A DNA stretch of 64,000 nt from Anarhynchus alexandrinus. Lineage: Eukaryota; Chordata; Aves; Charadriiformes; Charadriidae. The notes under the pieces are model-generated. The model did no database searches, was not told the DNA's origin, and saw nothing but the letters and a program-made list of their open reading frames with translations. The stretch spans positions 276,660 through 340,659 of the forward strand of contig VUYV01000404.1 of NCBI GenBank assembly GCA_008711295.1. Reading direction: 5' to 3'. Shown here in pieces: positions 1 to 12,790 of the stretch (its first letter is position 1; each line of letters starts with the position of its first letter). The translations under genes and the position numbers were made by a program.

Positions 1-530
1 GCAGTGGATTTTGGCCGTTTTGCGGCCATGTTCTTCTCTCAAGCCGGGAGGTGATTGATCACCGCTGCCCGCTCCCCGCACGCCCTGAGCACGTGCCCCT
101 GCGCGCTGATGTTCCCCCGCCTGCCCTCGCCCAGCTCATGCCCAGCATAGTCGCGAGGCTTCCAGCGACGCTGCGCCCTGTTCGCCTGCTCCCACCATGG
201 TGACGCCCACGGGCTGCCCGCATGCTGGGACCTCCCGCTTACAACCACCCTCACTGGAGCAGGTCTCCTCAGCGAGTGACCGTTGGTGTGTTTACGGCCC
301 ATTTATAACGGCCGTGTGCGGTGCTGGCTCTGCCCCCACGCTGCCAGTCCCGGCACTAGCGACCCACTTTTCCCAGCTTCAAAAAGCCCCAAAAAGAGCC
401 CCTTGCCGGCCTTTTCTGCCTCGATCCCCTTCCCTTCCCTTCCTCAATCAAGGAAGGTTGATGAGAACTACGAATTTCAGTGAGCTGCCACCCAAAGGCA
501 GGTCCCGCCTAAGGCTAACTGGTATCTCCT
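1..530. other. GC-rich, CpG-containing segment, role unknown
   Basis: This stretch is clearly richer in G, C and CpG than the AT-rich DNA that follows. It contains many CG dinucleotides up to about position 440 and then falls off. A start codon in a strong context (ACCATGG at 194-200) opens a 111-codon plus-strand frame that ends at 532, and the minus strand is open from 302 to 39. Neither translation resembles a family I know, and both are low-complexity in the way GC-rich DNA gives by chance. It may be the edge of a CpG island or an exon of a neighbouring gene that runs off the left end of the window. The basis is composition only. Confidence 0.4.
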
Positions 531-1358
531 GATAACGTCCAAACTTAATAATGTCTTTCACAAATGTTTGTGCTGCAAGCCTATGCTGAAATACTTCGAG
601 TTTGTCTCATGCCAAAAATAAATCACTGTTTCTACTCGACGTAAAAGTAAATGAATAAATAATTACACACAGACTATCTTTTGTGCAAGGAATATTTTTT
701 TCCCTGCCTTCTTTTCTCTTTCTTCCTCCTAATATCAGGGCACTACATTTTGAAACTCATGTGAGTTGGTTTGTTTTTGGGTTTTTTTGTTTGTTTGTTT
801 CATTTTGGTTTTCTTTTTAAATAGTGTCTCATTTAAATGAATTTTGCAAATAGCAGAGACAATCCACTGACATATAGCAGAAACCTTTTAGTTGATGGTG
901 GATAACCTGTTCCAGCCTCATGCTTGGGGTGAGGTGAGGAGGTGCAGGGGAAGAAAAAAGGAAAAGAAGACGACTGAAAAGTAGGCTCCACCAGTAACAC
1001 CAATAATTTAGGAATAAGCACTATCACATGTTTTGATAAGACAATGGTTAAATTCAGTTATGGTTTTGGAATCCTGAGGAGTTTCTGATACTTTAGGGAA
1101 ACAAGCTGAAAAAAATTATTCACATAAGACTAACCTGTCAAGTGTAAGATTTATGCATAATAAAGGCATATGAAAAGTAGGCAAAGATTCGGAGTTTCTT
1201 AAAATACCGTATTTTAAAGGCATTTAAAAGAGTCATTCTGATAACAAATGTCAGGTTCTGACTGGGAAAGAATTTTCCAGCTCATTTACAGATGTTTATT
1301 AACCCTCAGAATTAATGCATAATTTCATTTAAAAGTTTTATTTGTTTTGGTTTGGGGT

Positions 1359-1380
1359 TTTTATTTATTTATTTATTTAA
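1359..1380. repeat. (TTTA)n microsatellite
   Basis: About five consecutive TTTA/TTAT units can be read directly, next to a T/G-rich tract. Confidence 0.85.
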
Positions 1381-2273
1381 TTTAAGCCCCAACCCCTCAG
1401 TCCAACCCCAATACTATCCATTACCTCAATCAGGACTGCGTTTTAACCTCTGAAAAATAAGTATCATTTCTAGCTGTCTGTTACTGACCCTTAATTTTCT
1501 TCCCCTGACTAAGTGACTGGTGGCAAATACATGTTCCAGACCTACACTTGTATACACAGCCAAAAAAACTCCTAATATACAGCAAGATTTTTTTTTTACG
1601 TGATGTTTACAAGCTTTACAAAGGTATGGTATTAGAACAAACTGACTGGGAGGATGCAGACCTCCCTTGGAAGTGTTAGGGCAATCTCGATTTTTCAAGA
1701 TTCTTGGCATAGAGGAGAAAAATGGACCTGATTCTGTCCGCGTGCTACACAAGGCCATTTTTACATGCCTTGAGGGTGGGAAGTAGATATAAAGAATTAT
1801 GAAGATTTCAGTGAAGACTTTGAGATTTTAATTTTGAGATTTAAAGAATATTTAAGATTTTCTCACTCTGCCATTTCTGTTTGTTTAAACAGGAAGATTC
1901 AACTAAACTGAAAATCTGTCGAGTGCTAGTTAACTAAGGTAATTATTCCACTTGCATAAAGTAATGCAAATACTCTTTAGTTAAGTCTAATTTGGAACAT
2001 AAACTTGAAAGTTATTCATTTACAAATTTACTGGCTAATTTGTGGTTAAATGGTGAACCAATTAAATAAAGATCCTATATCCTTTTTTCAAAGAGCAGTA
2101 GTTCCAAGTCAGAATGATAAAGCAATCTGGGATGGGAGCTAATTAGGTTCAGCATCTTAACAACGCTGGAGTTACTTCTGAAGGAGAAAGTCCAGCTGTT
2201 TTCTTGGTTAGAAAATAGGACGGAAATCTACAGGCCATATGTCCTAAATGTCTGCTGTAACTTATTCAAGCTT

Positions 2274-2294
2274 TTTACACTTAATAAGTGTAAA
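2274..2294. repeat. Short perfect inverted repeat
   Basis: Nine-base arms (TTTACACTT and AAGTGTAAA) flank a three-base centre. It is probably chance in AT-rich DNA, although it would form a small hairpin. Confidence 0.6.
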
Positions 2295-5080
2295 GTCGCA
2301 TGGGAAAAGATACCCAGGTATTGGTTAGCAAAGCTGTTGCCTAGCCCAAAAAAACAGCTGAAGCACGCCAAACTCCTTGAAGGGATTTCTGTATTTAAGG
2401 TTCAACTACACGTGAATCTTTCCAGAAACTAGAAGACACGGCCTGAGCTTGCATTGGTCACTCATGACTAACAACTCCATAGCTGCTGCAATACATGCCT
2501 GGAGCACCACTTAGTCAGATAAGCAAGCCTCAGGAGATCTTCCTGTTGGCTCGTCCAGTTAACTGGTAGTCTACCTATTATCAACATAGGCTTAAGTGAT
2601 CTACTTCTCTACTTTCTGACTCTAAGTGTCAACATACACTGACTATGATGTTCCGAGACGTATCCCAGCTCGCAGACGGAAAACTACCACCGAAAGTCAT
2701 GTCACTGCTGTGCTTGCCAAGTGACACATCAATAGAAGAAATCACTCGTTATCAATAAAATGCTGCATTTCCTTGAGAAACGTCGCATCAACTATATGTC
2801 CACCTCAGAACTGAGCATAACTTCCGAATGGATTTGTAAAGGCTGCTCAAATGGATTAAAAATGGCAACACCACTTTATAGGTCTCAAGCCTGGAACCAG
2901 TAGTCCAGTCTGATCACTATTTGTAAGCTCAAGAGCCCCACCAATGGGCCCTGGGCTTACAGCTGACACAGATAACCCTTGTCCCAAAGAGGTAACACGG
3001 TCACTTACTTGAAAACTCTAAAATTAAGAAACAAGATACTTTTGCAGGGAGGACAGAGGCATAGGAGCAATAGCTGCACACCCACCTCATTATACAAGGA
3101 TTAGCGATTATACAATGTTGAATTGTGCTTACGTTAATCAGCCAGAGATATATCACTCTATCAGGCAGCTCTGCAACAACATCCCGTTACACCTCTCAGT
3201 CTCTCATTTTCACAGGCTTCTTGAAAGGGAGAGGGGAAATGTTTTCAACTGGGCCCTTTCCAAACGAAATCTGAAAGTGAGCAGAGTGTAGCTGATACAG
3301 ACACTTATGCAAACTTTTTAAAGATGGCTTGTGGAAGAGTTACCAGGCAAAAACTGCTTCAGGTATTTCAATGAGAGATGGAGACTGAAAGAAAGATGAG
3401 TATAGTATTAAGGAGAGGGGGACATCAATAGAGTCTACTTAGAGGAACCTATATTTAAGACATGTTTGATTAAGGACACCGTCTCATTTTCATACTTCAG
3501 CTGGGCAGACTTTTTTTCCCCCAACAATGGAACTGACAGGGCAGGGGGCCGAAGCTTTAACAGGGTTTTCACAAGACTTTAAGAAACTTTAAAGTAGATT
3601 ATTCTAACAACTTAGAGCTTTAAACTGCTGAACCAAGTTTCCTACACAAGGTTAAGCTGGCAGACATTAAAAAAAAAAAAATAAATCTGTTAATGCCTGA
3701 ACTACACTTGGTTAGGGAAATAAAGCTTAGATCCAGATTTTGCTCTACTTCCTTTCAGAAATTTAGACTAAATAAAGTTCTCCATATATTTCTCTCAAAG
3801 AAGAAATATTAGTCAATATTAAGTCATAGCACTAAGAAACCCTCAAGATTTTTCCTCTACCACATTTGTACAAAGCTGCAATTAAAGACTTACTTAAGCA
3901 AAAGATCTTATTAATGGGTTGTTACTCTCTATAAAATCTATTTCAGTTCAGTAGCCCTGATTAAGTTCCAATTTATAAGACTGGAAAGAGGCCAAAATAG
4001 GAAATCGGTATAACTCCTTAACAACATAGATTTTACTTATTTATTTTTTTAAGAGAGCTGTTCTGAAATAGATTACAAAGCCTTCTAATGAAAATCAATG
4101 GCATTTTAAAGTCAAAGGCTTAAAGCGCAATCAAAGATTTTAAAATGCCAAAAATGGCAACATGTGCTTCAACCTTTGATTTTTCTCTTGTGTGCTCAAA
4201 TTGGCCTGGTCGGTTCATAAGCTTAAGGCAAAAAAAAAAAGTGACTTTTTGAACTGCTACTACCTCTCCTGGGCTAACGAATGGTCTTCATAAGCCTGCA
4301 CGTGGAGTGCTAGGTAACATCTTCTGATAGACTGTCCATCGCTGATGTGAAGTCCTGTTTTCCTCGCACCTGCCCTTGGCATCCTCTCCCTGAGCACCTC
4401 CTGTCCTTGGCCCACAGGATGCTCACGCCGTGCCCGGCCATGACCTTCCTCTTTGCAGCTGCAGCCCACGGGCAGCTTCACAACTCCCACTCTGGGGCTT
4501 CACCAGGGAACGCTTTAAATGGCCACAGCGCTGCAGTAACTGCAAATATTGATAAGGGTCAGGAGGGTTATTTCCTATAGCTGAACACTGACTCTTCAAT
4601 GACCTATTTTCTGCAGCTTAACAGGAGTTTCCCATACTACAGCTTAATGCTGACTCTGCCGTGATGCGCCTTAACCAGATTGTGATAAAGGCCTAAGTAA
4701 AATAAGTAGTCCTCATGCAATTACCCTGTGAGCCATTTAGAAAAGAAAGAGTGGCTCAACAGACTGCAGATATATAAAACCAGCCCCAAACAGACCCGAG
4801 ACGGGGGGGAAGCTGCCCCCTCGCACAGTCAGTACCGTACCACCGCTGGAGAAGAGCTGAGGATGCCGACATTCCCCTGTCCTGCTGTGCTCGAGGAAGA
4901 CGAACGCCACTGACCTCAAGACCCAGGGGGATGTTGCACGGTTGAGCACGACACAGAAGGGGCTGATGCAAGGACGTTTGTGAATAACAGCTTTAAGCAT
5001 ATCGTTAATGAGTTTTCTTGAGTTCAAGATAACCTGGTATTATTAGTCCAATTAAAATGACACTTCTTGATTAGACCATT

Positions 5081-5651
5081 TGTCATGGTTTCAGCTGGGA
5101 TAGAGAGCTGACGTTCTTACTAACAGCTGGTATAGTGCTATGTTTTGGATTTGGGATGAGAATGGTGTTTTTAGTTATTGCTAAGCTCTCAAGGCCTTTT
5201 CTGCTCCTCACCCCACCCCACCAGCGAGCAGGCTGGGGGGAGGGGACACACACAAGACATTGGGAGGGGACACAGCCGGGACAGCTGACCCTAACTGACC
5301 AAAGGGTTATTCCATACCATGTGATGTCATGTTCAGTATATAAATCTGGGGAAAGAAAAAGGAAGGGGGGGATGTTCAGAGTGATGGCGTCTTGTCTTCC
5401 CAAGTAACCGTTATGCGTGATGGAGCCCTGCTTTTCTGGAGATGGCTGAACACCTGCCTACCCATGGGAGGTAGCGAATGAATTCCACGCTTTGCTTTGC
5501 TTGCACCCATGGCTTTTGCTTTAAACTGCCTTTATCTCAGCGCATGTGTTTTTTCACTTTTACCCTTCTGATTCTCCCCCCCATCCCACCGGCGGAAAGT
5601 GATCGAGTGGCTGCGTGGTGCTTAGTTGCCGGCTGGGGTTAAACCACAACA
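5081..5651 (+). mobile_element. Solo LTR, avian ERVL-like endogenous retrovirus
   Basis: A 571-bp element begins TGTCATGGTTTCAGCTGGGA and ends GGTTAAACCACAACA, so it has the TG...CA ends of an LTR. The start, the middle (AGCGAGCAGGCTGG, CATACCATGTGATGTCATG) and the end (GCTGCGTGGTGCTTAGTTGC) match, from memory, a very common avian ERVL-type LTR. A TATA box (TATATAAA, 5337-5344) marks the promoter. The usual polyadenylation region before TTTATCTCAGC is degraded here. The flanking 5-mers CCATT (5076-5080) and CTGTT (5652-5656) agree at three of five positions, which would fit an old target-site duplication. No gag, pol or second LTR lies nearby, so it is a solo LTR left by recombination. The subfamily name is not certain. 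Confidence 0.85.
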
Positions 5652-8600
5652 CTGTTACAGCTACAATTAGACCAAGAATAAGTTCTTGGCTTCACACATA
5701 AGGTGTGCTTCTTTGACCTACAAACTACATGGGTTCAGTGCAACACTGTACACTTCTAACCATGATTGCTCAGCTTCTGCTTTCTGTATTCACGGAGACC
5801 ACGCAGCCCTGTACTTTTGCAACAGTGCTCCCTTTTCCTCCTCTCCCTTTAACATGGTAGAGTAACCGGCACAGTAGCATCACTGTCCCCTCCCTGTACC
5901 TGTTTGTCTGTTGGCCAGAAAAACCAACCACCACCAAGACCAACCGCCACCAAAAGCAAAAAACACACACCACCTCCACCACCACCCTTTTTTTCCCATC
6001 CCCAGGTAGCATAAGCACTGATCCCAGGGTGCTGCCCAACGAAAATTTACCAGGGAAAGAAGGGATGCACACTGCATTGACGCAGTCCAATGTAACACAG
6101 GCATGCAGTCTGTGTAAACAGTATAGATGCTTTCATGCATTCACTGCTCTTGAAAATATGTGTGCACCTGCTCTGGATAAACGTGCTCAATTCATAACAT
6201 GAGTCTTCATAATCAATAAATGAACACTGAAATGAATACCAAATACTAAGAACACACTGAAAATTAACTTTCAGGAATCACCTTTATCTCAGTATCAGGA
6301 TTTTTACGCATAGTGCAGTACCTGTCATCCCTTGGAGTTCCCTTTACAGAATTACAAATTTAAGAGATCAAGTAAACTTTACGTTAGCTTAGGAAGACTA
6401 ATTCCTTCCTCTATTGTAGGAAAACAGTAACGTTAATGTATCAGCCTGCCACACAAGTAGTTTTTATCCTATCAGATCTCCCACCTGCAGAAACAACAAA
6501 TATTTTTGACACTTGCATCACAGACTGAACTTCAATTAACAAACCGACCCTTCCCTGTATGAGCTAATAATTTCCTTTAAACTGTTTAATGAATAAAAAT
6601 ATGTTATTTTATACACAATGAATGTATCCATTATGAAACAATACCACTTCCACTTGTTCAGCCTGTTCATGCACACACACTTGAACTACTCTGGCCTTAA
6701 CTACAGGCAGAAAATGAGAGTGGCAAATATTAACATTCTAGGTTTTCCTTGATCTGCTAAATACTAGTTCAAATACAACTATAAAGAAAGGTTTAAAAAA
6801 ATTTTCCAGTAAAAGTATTTCTCTGATTGGTCATGTTTTGCAGAACAGCCCTCTACCTCCACAGTCAATCTCAGGTAATTTACACGACTGTGTCATCAAG
6901 GGGAAAGTTCAGTTTTCAGCTGTGAAAGACAAGTTCATTGCTCTTCCCAATTCTATACATGACAGCAGCATGGATGAAATCCTAAATTAGTATTTAAGGG
7001 CAATATTTTGCACAGCATAAAGCAGCACCCCAAAAAATGAGTCACTTATCACAGAATTTTAGAAATAATCTAATTTTTAATATGTTTTAACCCACCAGAG
7101 AACTGTCCCCCTACACACTTCCAGTTCTCATTATTCATAACTGGAGATGTATCCATCGTTTTCACTCCCTGCAACAGACGGCCCACTCTGAGAACAGAGA
7201 GTTCTTCCAAACTCACTAAACAGACAAATGTTAACCTATAAACACCTATAAATACCCTTCAACCAAATCACACCAATGCCAAAGAGTACACTACATGAAA
7301 TTTCACCCTCCCAAGATAATCGTTTGGATGTCCATAAAATATTGTAAGTAGGGGCTTACGAAAGAGGTGACAAATTAAATCCTCAGGCACTTTCAAAATA
7401 AAGACCCCAAACATCCCTACACCAAGTTCAAATACTCAGAACATCTCCCAGGAGAGACAGAGGCAGCAGAAAGAGCTGGAGAAGGAACTCCACCGAGAAC
7501 ATGAAAGCTTGCAGTAGCACTCACAGTACCTGAGCACCTTCTCCACTAAAAGGAGTGGAACAGAAAGGAACTAAGAGGAACAAGACACAGTCAATGGACT
7601 CCGAGATCTGGGTCAAGTGTTTCATCCCTAGCTCTTCTCACTTCACCTCTGCTGCTTTTTTCACCCAGTATCTTCCCAAGCACAGCAGATTAGCAGGATA
7701 CGACATCTTGTTCTTTATGGGTGACTCGAATTTCCAGCTCAGATTTTTCCATCCAAGATATCTCTTTTGTTAAATCACACCAATGTAATAAAATTAAGTT
7801 CATTTGGACAAGGAAGATTTTATTCACAGTATGAGCATAATTCAGAAGAAACAGAAGTACTACCAATTTTAAACAGTACAGGAATTTGTCATGCAAAAGT
7901 TGAAGAAACTGCAGTACTGCTCTCCCCCCACCCCAAACCTCTATGACAAAAGTATTTAAATCCTACAGTTTCTCCCCATTTAATTTACAAGATTTATCTT
8001 ACTTTACTGTTGCAACTGATTAAAAAGCCTGTGTGAGAGAACAAGAAAACAACATGAAGATAATCATATACTATTGCATAGAATGAAACTAACTGAAGCC
8101 TACACTGCTTGGATTCCTATTTAAATACATTTTTTTCCTTAAGGAGCAACGAATAATCTTAATAATCTTTTCCTTAGACATAATTTGAGGCAGATTGGTA
8201 CCTCCTTGTTTCATTTCAAGATGACACCGTAAATACAAATTATCATTTTTTAACATAAATCCATCACTACACTGTGGATCTAGCAGCCCTCTTAATGCCA
8301 TTGCTGCAAAACCACCTACAGGAGACAAGTCTCTGCGTGAACTGTCCCCGAGGCTGCTCTCACTCCCTAAATTGCTAGGGGGAATGCAGTAGTGACAGCC
8401 TTCTGTTGATATCATTCTTGGTGAAAAAGACTGAAGAGAATAACATAAATAGTGACAACAGTTGTCTCCTGGCCATGCTGCTGAATCTCCCAGGAGGAGG
8501 GCAACCTCTAGAATTTAGGGACTATTGGCATTCCCAATGCTCCTTTGTATTTTTATTTCTGGCAATAGACATGCACGAAACATTCATATATTTAATGAAG

Positions 8601-8678
8601 GAGTAGCATGAAAAATGGTGAGAAATATTGTGGTGACCTTAAAAAGTTGTAAACTTCAGCAGTTTGTTTTTCTCTTCT

Positions 8679-8689
8679 CCCCCCCCCCC
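8679..8689. repeat. C11 homopolymer
   Basis: Eleven consecutive C follow a pyrimidine-rich run and precede AG. The combination resembles a plus-strand splice acceptor, but no open exon of note follows. Confidence 0.9.
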
Positions 8690-8794
8690 AGTTCTGTCTG
8701 TTTCTTAATCCCAGCTGTAACAAGGTAAGAAGTCTTACTCTCAAATTCTCCCAGGCAATAATTACCAGGGATGCTACAGTGAATAATTTAATTT

Positions 8795-8828
8795 AAGGAA
8801 GGAAAGAAGGAAGGAAGGAAGGAAGGAG
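8795..8828. repeat. (GGAA)n microsatellite
   Basis: Roughly eight GGAA/GAAG units can be read directly, with one interruption (AAAG). Confidence 0.9.
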
Positions 8829-10571
8829 GTCTTTAAAAAAAGTTAAAAAAATAATAATGCATATTTCACAAAACAGAGTAATGAGTGAAAAAACCCATTC
8901 CCACTGAAAATCATCTGGAAGGTATTTACCCATTTAAAGCAAACAAAAAACGTAATCAGGTCTGCAGCATATTATAGCTTGATCCTGCTCAAACTATTTC
9001 AATAGATCTCTTCCCTTAGGGCACGCAGTTAGGGACAGCCATACCGAGGCGCTGGCACTCCGGCAACACGCTCCAGAACCCCTTGACTTTTCCAAACCCT
9101 GAGTCTCTCAACAGGTTTTGCTTCAATTGTTTGTTTGAGTTTTTTCTTCCTTACAACGGGAAAAGAAGTGGATACTTAAACAAAACAGCAAAAGAAAGAC
9201 AGAAATTACGCATTTTTATCTCAGTAACGAGACTTCCAATAATATCTTATTAAGGAAAATAAATTGAACGTACACATATAAAAATGGTGTGTTCATATAG
9301 AAGATAACCCTTCATTTCTCCTACAGAGAAAGCAAATACATCTATCTAAAACTTTGGAAGTCACATTCCATATAATATGGTCTTGGCCACAAAACTAAGC
9401 AATTTCAGTGTTTTATATCTGTTTTAAGAATTGATAAATGTAGAGAAGTACAATCTGTTTACTTCTCCTGACAGATCAACCTATTGTTTCTCAGTCTTGA
9501 TGTGCCTCCATGCATAAAACTAACATTTACAAAAATAATTCTAAAACCAAATGGTTATCCCTGAAGCTCTCCAGTTCTTTCTCCTACTTTCCCTAGCATT
9601 CTCCGACTCCTACCCTCACCTCAAGCACATACTGCCAGCCAGAATAAATGTGCCAAGCACCACTCTAATGGTCCATCTCATAAAAAACACACAGGAAGTC
9701 TCTGCATGCACGTCTCTTCTGGAGAAGAGTATTTCCCAGCACCAAGGAACACAGAAGAACTGCAAACTCCTAGGGTATTTTTCCCCCAAAATTTCTCCAC
9801 CAGTTAGAATGGCACAGAGCCATCATGCATATTTGCCTTTTCTCAAAAATATAACCTACTTTAGGTTGAGGAAAAAGCAAAACATTCAGGAAACTCAATT
9901 TTTTGGACTTAAACATTTGATAATTAATAGTTTGGTATTTTTTTCTCATGTGTCTCCTTATTAGCAATATCCCTCTTGTTCACCAAATAGGTTACTAAAT
10001 TAAATGGGAATTTCTCATAAATGCTCAACCTGCCATTTCTGCAGCACTGCTTTTTCTCTACAATTACATTTCACAGAAAAAATGCTTTGTTTTACCATTT
10101 AATTTCTATTATAGCGGCAACAGGGAAATGCTAATTATAGATTCACATTGCAGCTATGAAATTTATGCTCTTCCATTCTTTCACAGACAAATGCTCTCGT
10201 CTTCAGGTGTAGAAAACACTTTTGAACTGTTTCACAAACTGGTATTACTAGAACAAACGGCTCTGTAATGGCTTTAAAAGAAGAAAAGCAACAGCTCCAC
10301 TGTCATTGTACAGCTTTCCTTGGGCGCTGGAAAGTTTGAGTCAGCTGAAAAAAAACAAACCCCACCAACAAACCACAGTAATTACTGGAGGATTCCTGAA
10401 ACTAGGCATTTGCTCAGAAAGATGTAACTTTTTTGCTAACTATACAATCCCTCCCCCCTGCTTATCGTCTCACCATGCCATCTGTCAAACAGACTAAAAA
10501 AGTCCTGCTAAACCACAGAGCACTTTTTGTCATACCTGTGCGGTAACTGGCAGCTCAGACTTCTGATCAGA

Positions 10572-10620
10572 TTTAATGATTAATCATTAAATTAATCTTC
10601 TTAATCAGATTTCTGATTAA
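10572..10620. repeat. Two adjacent AT-rich palindromes
   Basis: A perfect 20-base palindrome at 10572-10591 (arms TTTAATGATT / AATCATTAAA, no loop) is followed by an inverted repeat at 10601-10620 (arms TTAATCAG / CTGATTAA, 4-base loop). The TTAATGATTAAT core is also the kind of sequence bound by homeodomain or HNF1-like proteins, but that is inference. Confidence 0.75.
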
Positions 10621-12719
10621 GGCACAAGTAGTATACGTTTCATATATAAAAATGCAAGACATAAGGAAATACCTGATGATCCAGGTACAAGAAACAACTG
10701 AAGAACAGAAGTAATCGCTGACAACTGGAATTCTGCCCATTGGAAATGGGCATGTGATGGAAAGCAGACAACAAAGAGAAGTGAATTAGGTTCTGAGTAA
10801 AAATTTCCAAGATTTTTCTATATAGTACTACGTAAAGGTCTGTTCCTGCAAGTTTTTCTTACGCCAGCAACCCCACTGATTCTTTTTAATGTTAATTAAT
10901 CAGTTAATAAAACCAATTCCTCAAATTTGGTTTAACAAAGTAGGAAACAAAGAAACATAAAAACACCACCAAGAGAAACAAAGACAGGAAGAGGGAAACT
11001 CACTGCAGCATATAAACTAGATGCAAATGAAGGGAACTAATAAACGTAAACATATATATAGACATAGTTCCCAATTTTAGAAACAAAAGATTCCTGTGAG
11101 GTACAGCTATAGAGCTATGCTGATGCCACTGCTTAGGAGAGGTTAGTCTTAGCAGGATGTTATCTTACCACTGAAAAGTAGCCATCAAGATCAGGAAAAG
11201 AGTTACAGAAAAAGAGATTAATTTCCAGTTCCCTCGTTATGACAAGTTAAGGATTGTGCAGTTTTGAAGTATTCCTTTAACCATGTTTCCGCAATAGCAT
11301 CTATAAGTCACAGTTTTCACAGTCATATTTGACATCAAGGAGGAAGCTGAAAAATAAATCGAAGCCCTGATTTGACAGCAGCTTCCGTATGAGGTCAACC
11401 ATGAATATTCTCATGTGCACGACTTTGAAGTGTCAGGAAGTTACAAAATGAGATATGACCATGTTTAGCACTGAATATCATCTGAATTTTTTTTTTTTAA
11501 TAATTGTCTTTTTTCAGCCGATGGTTGTACATATCCTAAACCGCATTTGAAGCGGTAACAAAAGTAAAAGAATCTGACCTGGGAAGGATGCTCAACCCCC
11601 ACCACCTTCAGCTGCAAATCTTTTCCAAAACACCACTAAACACACCCAGTGACTGGTAGAACTTCTGACGGAGGCATGCAAGTAGCACACAGGGTCCTCC
11701 TCTCCATGTGACTAACATATCCACTATATTACAAAATAACAACCCACAACTCCAAAGGACTTCAAAATATCTCATCTTTGCTTTGGCCTGCACAGAGGCT
11801 CAAAGAACTAGTTCTCAGCGTCATACAATTATAATCGTAAAATCCCTGTAAAATGGACATATCCAGTCAGCTACAAGTATTATGATCATCTGGCAAATTA
11901 GTAAATTGGTTTTGAACACAAGCAGATTTTCTCAGAGTCCTTTAGCAACTAATTTCTAAATGCAAAACAAAAAGTATTTAATGAGTCGCAGTACCTACTA
12001 TTTATCTTTCATTGACACCTTTCCAGAAATTGGTGTTAAAAAAAAAAAAAAAGTGTCACAGGCTTCCAAAATGAAAATTTTCTTCCAGCATAATTGTGAC
12101 TTTGGCCATGTTATTGAAATTTGTCACGTTTTTGTCAATCAGCACATACAGAATTATTACGCTGACTTCTTAATATCTTCCATAAGCAATTGCTTCACTG
12201 TGTCTTTCCTTGCATTCTAGAGCAGCACTTCAGTTATTTAGGGCTACTTTAACATAATTTAATAGACACCGACAACACAACCACATTTGCTTCAGTCAGA
12301 AGTCATCTTCCTGTGCACAGTGATGGCATTTTTGATCCTCACTAATAAATTACAGTGAAGATATTTTAGTGGCAGATACACACAAATGTCTCCTGTTGTC
12401 TAAATCAACCTGTTAACATACCAGCAACACTCAAGAGTTCAGTAGCTACTTTGCCGTTTAGCACATGTACAGAATATGAACTGGTTCATAAGAATTAGTC
12501 ACTAAGCACATCTTCATCTGACATTAGCTGTCTGTCATAAACGCCTCATCAGCTCCATCGTTGAGACTATTTCATTATCCTCAGAAATACTTTAAAACAA
12601 GCATTTGATCATTCAACAGGAACAGACTTCATACGTGAAAGATGACACTGTTCAGAATACATTTTCTTTCTCCAAATGGTTTCAGAGCATTCCCACAAGT
12701 TCCCATTACACCATTACAG

Positions 12720-12790
12720 GGGGGGGTTGGTGTGTGTTGTGTGTTGTTTTTTGGTTGGTTGTTTTTTGGGGTTTTGTTTTGTTTTTTAGT
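12720..12790. repeat. G/T-rich low-complexity tract
   Basis: A run of seven G is followed by about 65 bases of G and T with TTGG, TTTTG and GTGTG motifs. It is simple-sequence DNA with possible quadruplex potential and no coding signal. Confidence 0.8.

Larger units (their letters stand above)
531..5080. other. AT-rich non-coding DNA, no gene seen
   Basis: No convincing coding exon, RNA gene or recognisable transposon was found here. Short T-rich and A-rich tracts occur (for example 774-813 and 3668-3681), plus a TTTA microsatellite near 1360. A small inverted repeat has 12-bp arms at 4099-4110 and 4139-4150. The short open frames look random. The stretch is consistent with intron or intergenic DNA. 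Confidence 0.7.

Noticed and set aside
5083..5407. Open frames of about 90-106 codons on both strands
   Set aside because: They lie within the solo LTR and do not correspond to a retroviral gene.
8660..8700. Pyrimidine-rich tract ending CAG, splice-acceptor-like
   Set aside because: No open exon or donor follows at a sensible distance. It is best explained as a C homopolymer.
9551..9964. 137-codon plus-strand open frame starting MVIPEALQFFLLLSLAF
   Set aside because: The hydrophobic start mimics a signal peptide, but composition follows the AT-rich background and no promoter, splice site or family match was seen. One frame of this length is expected by chance in 64 kb.
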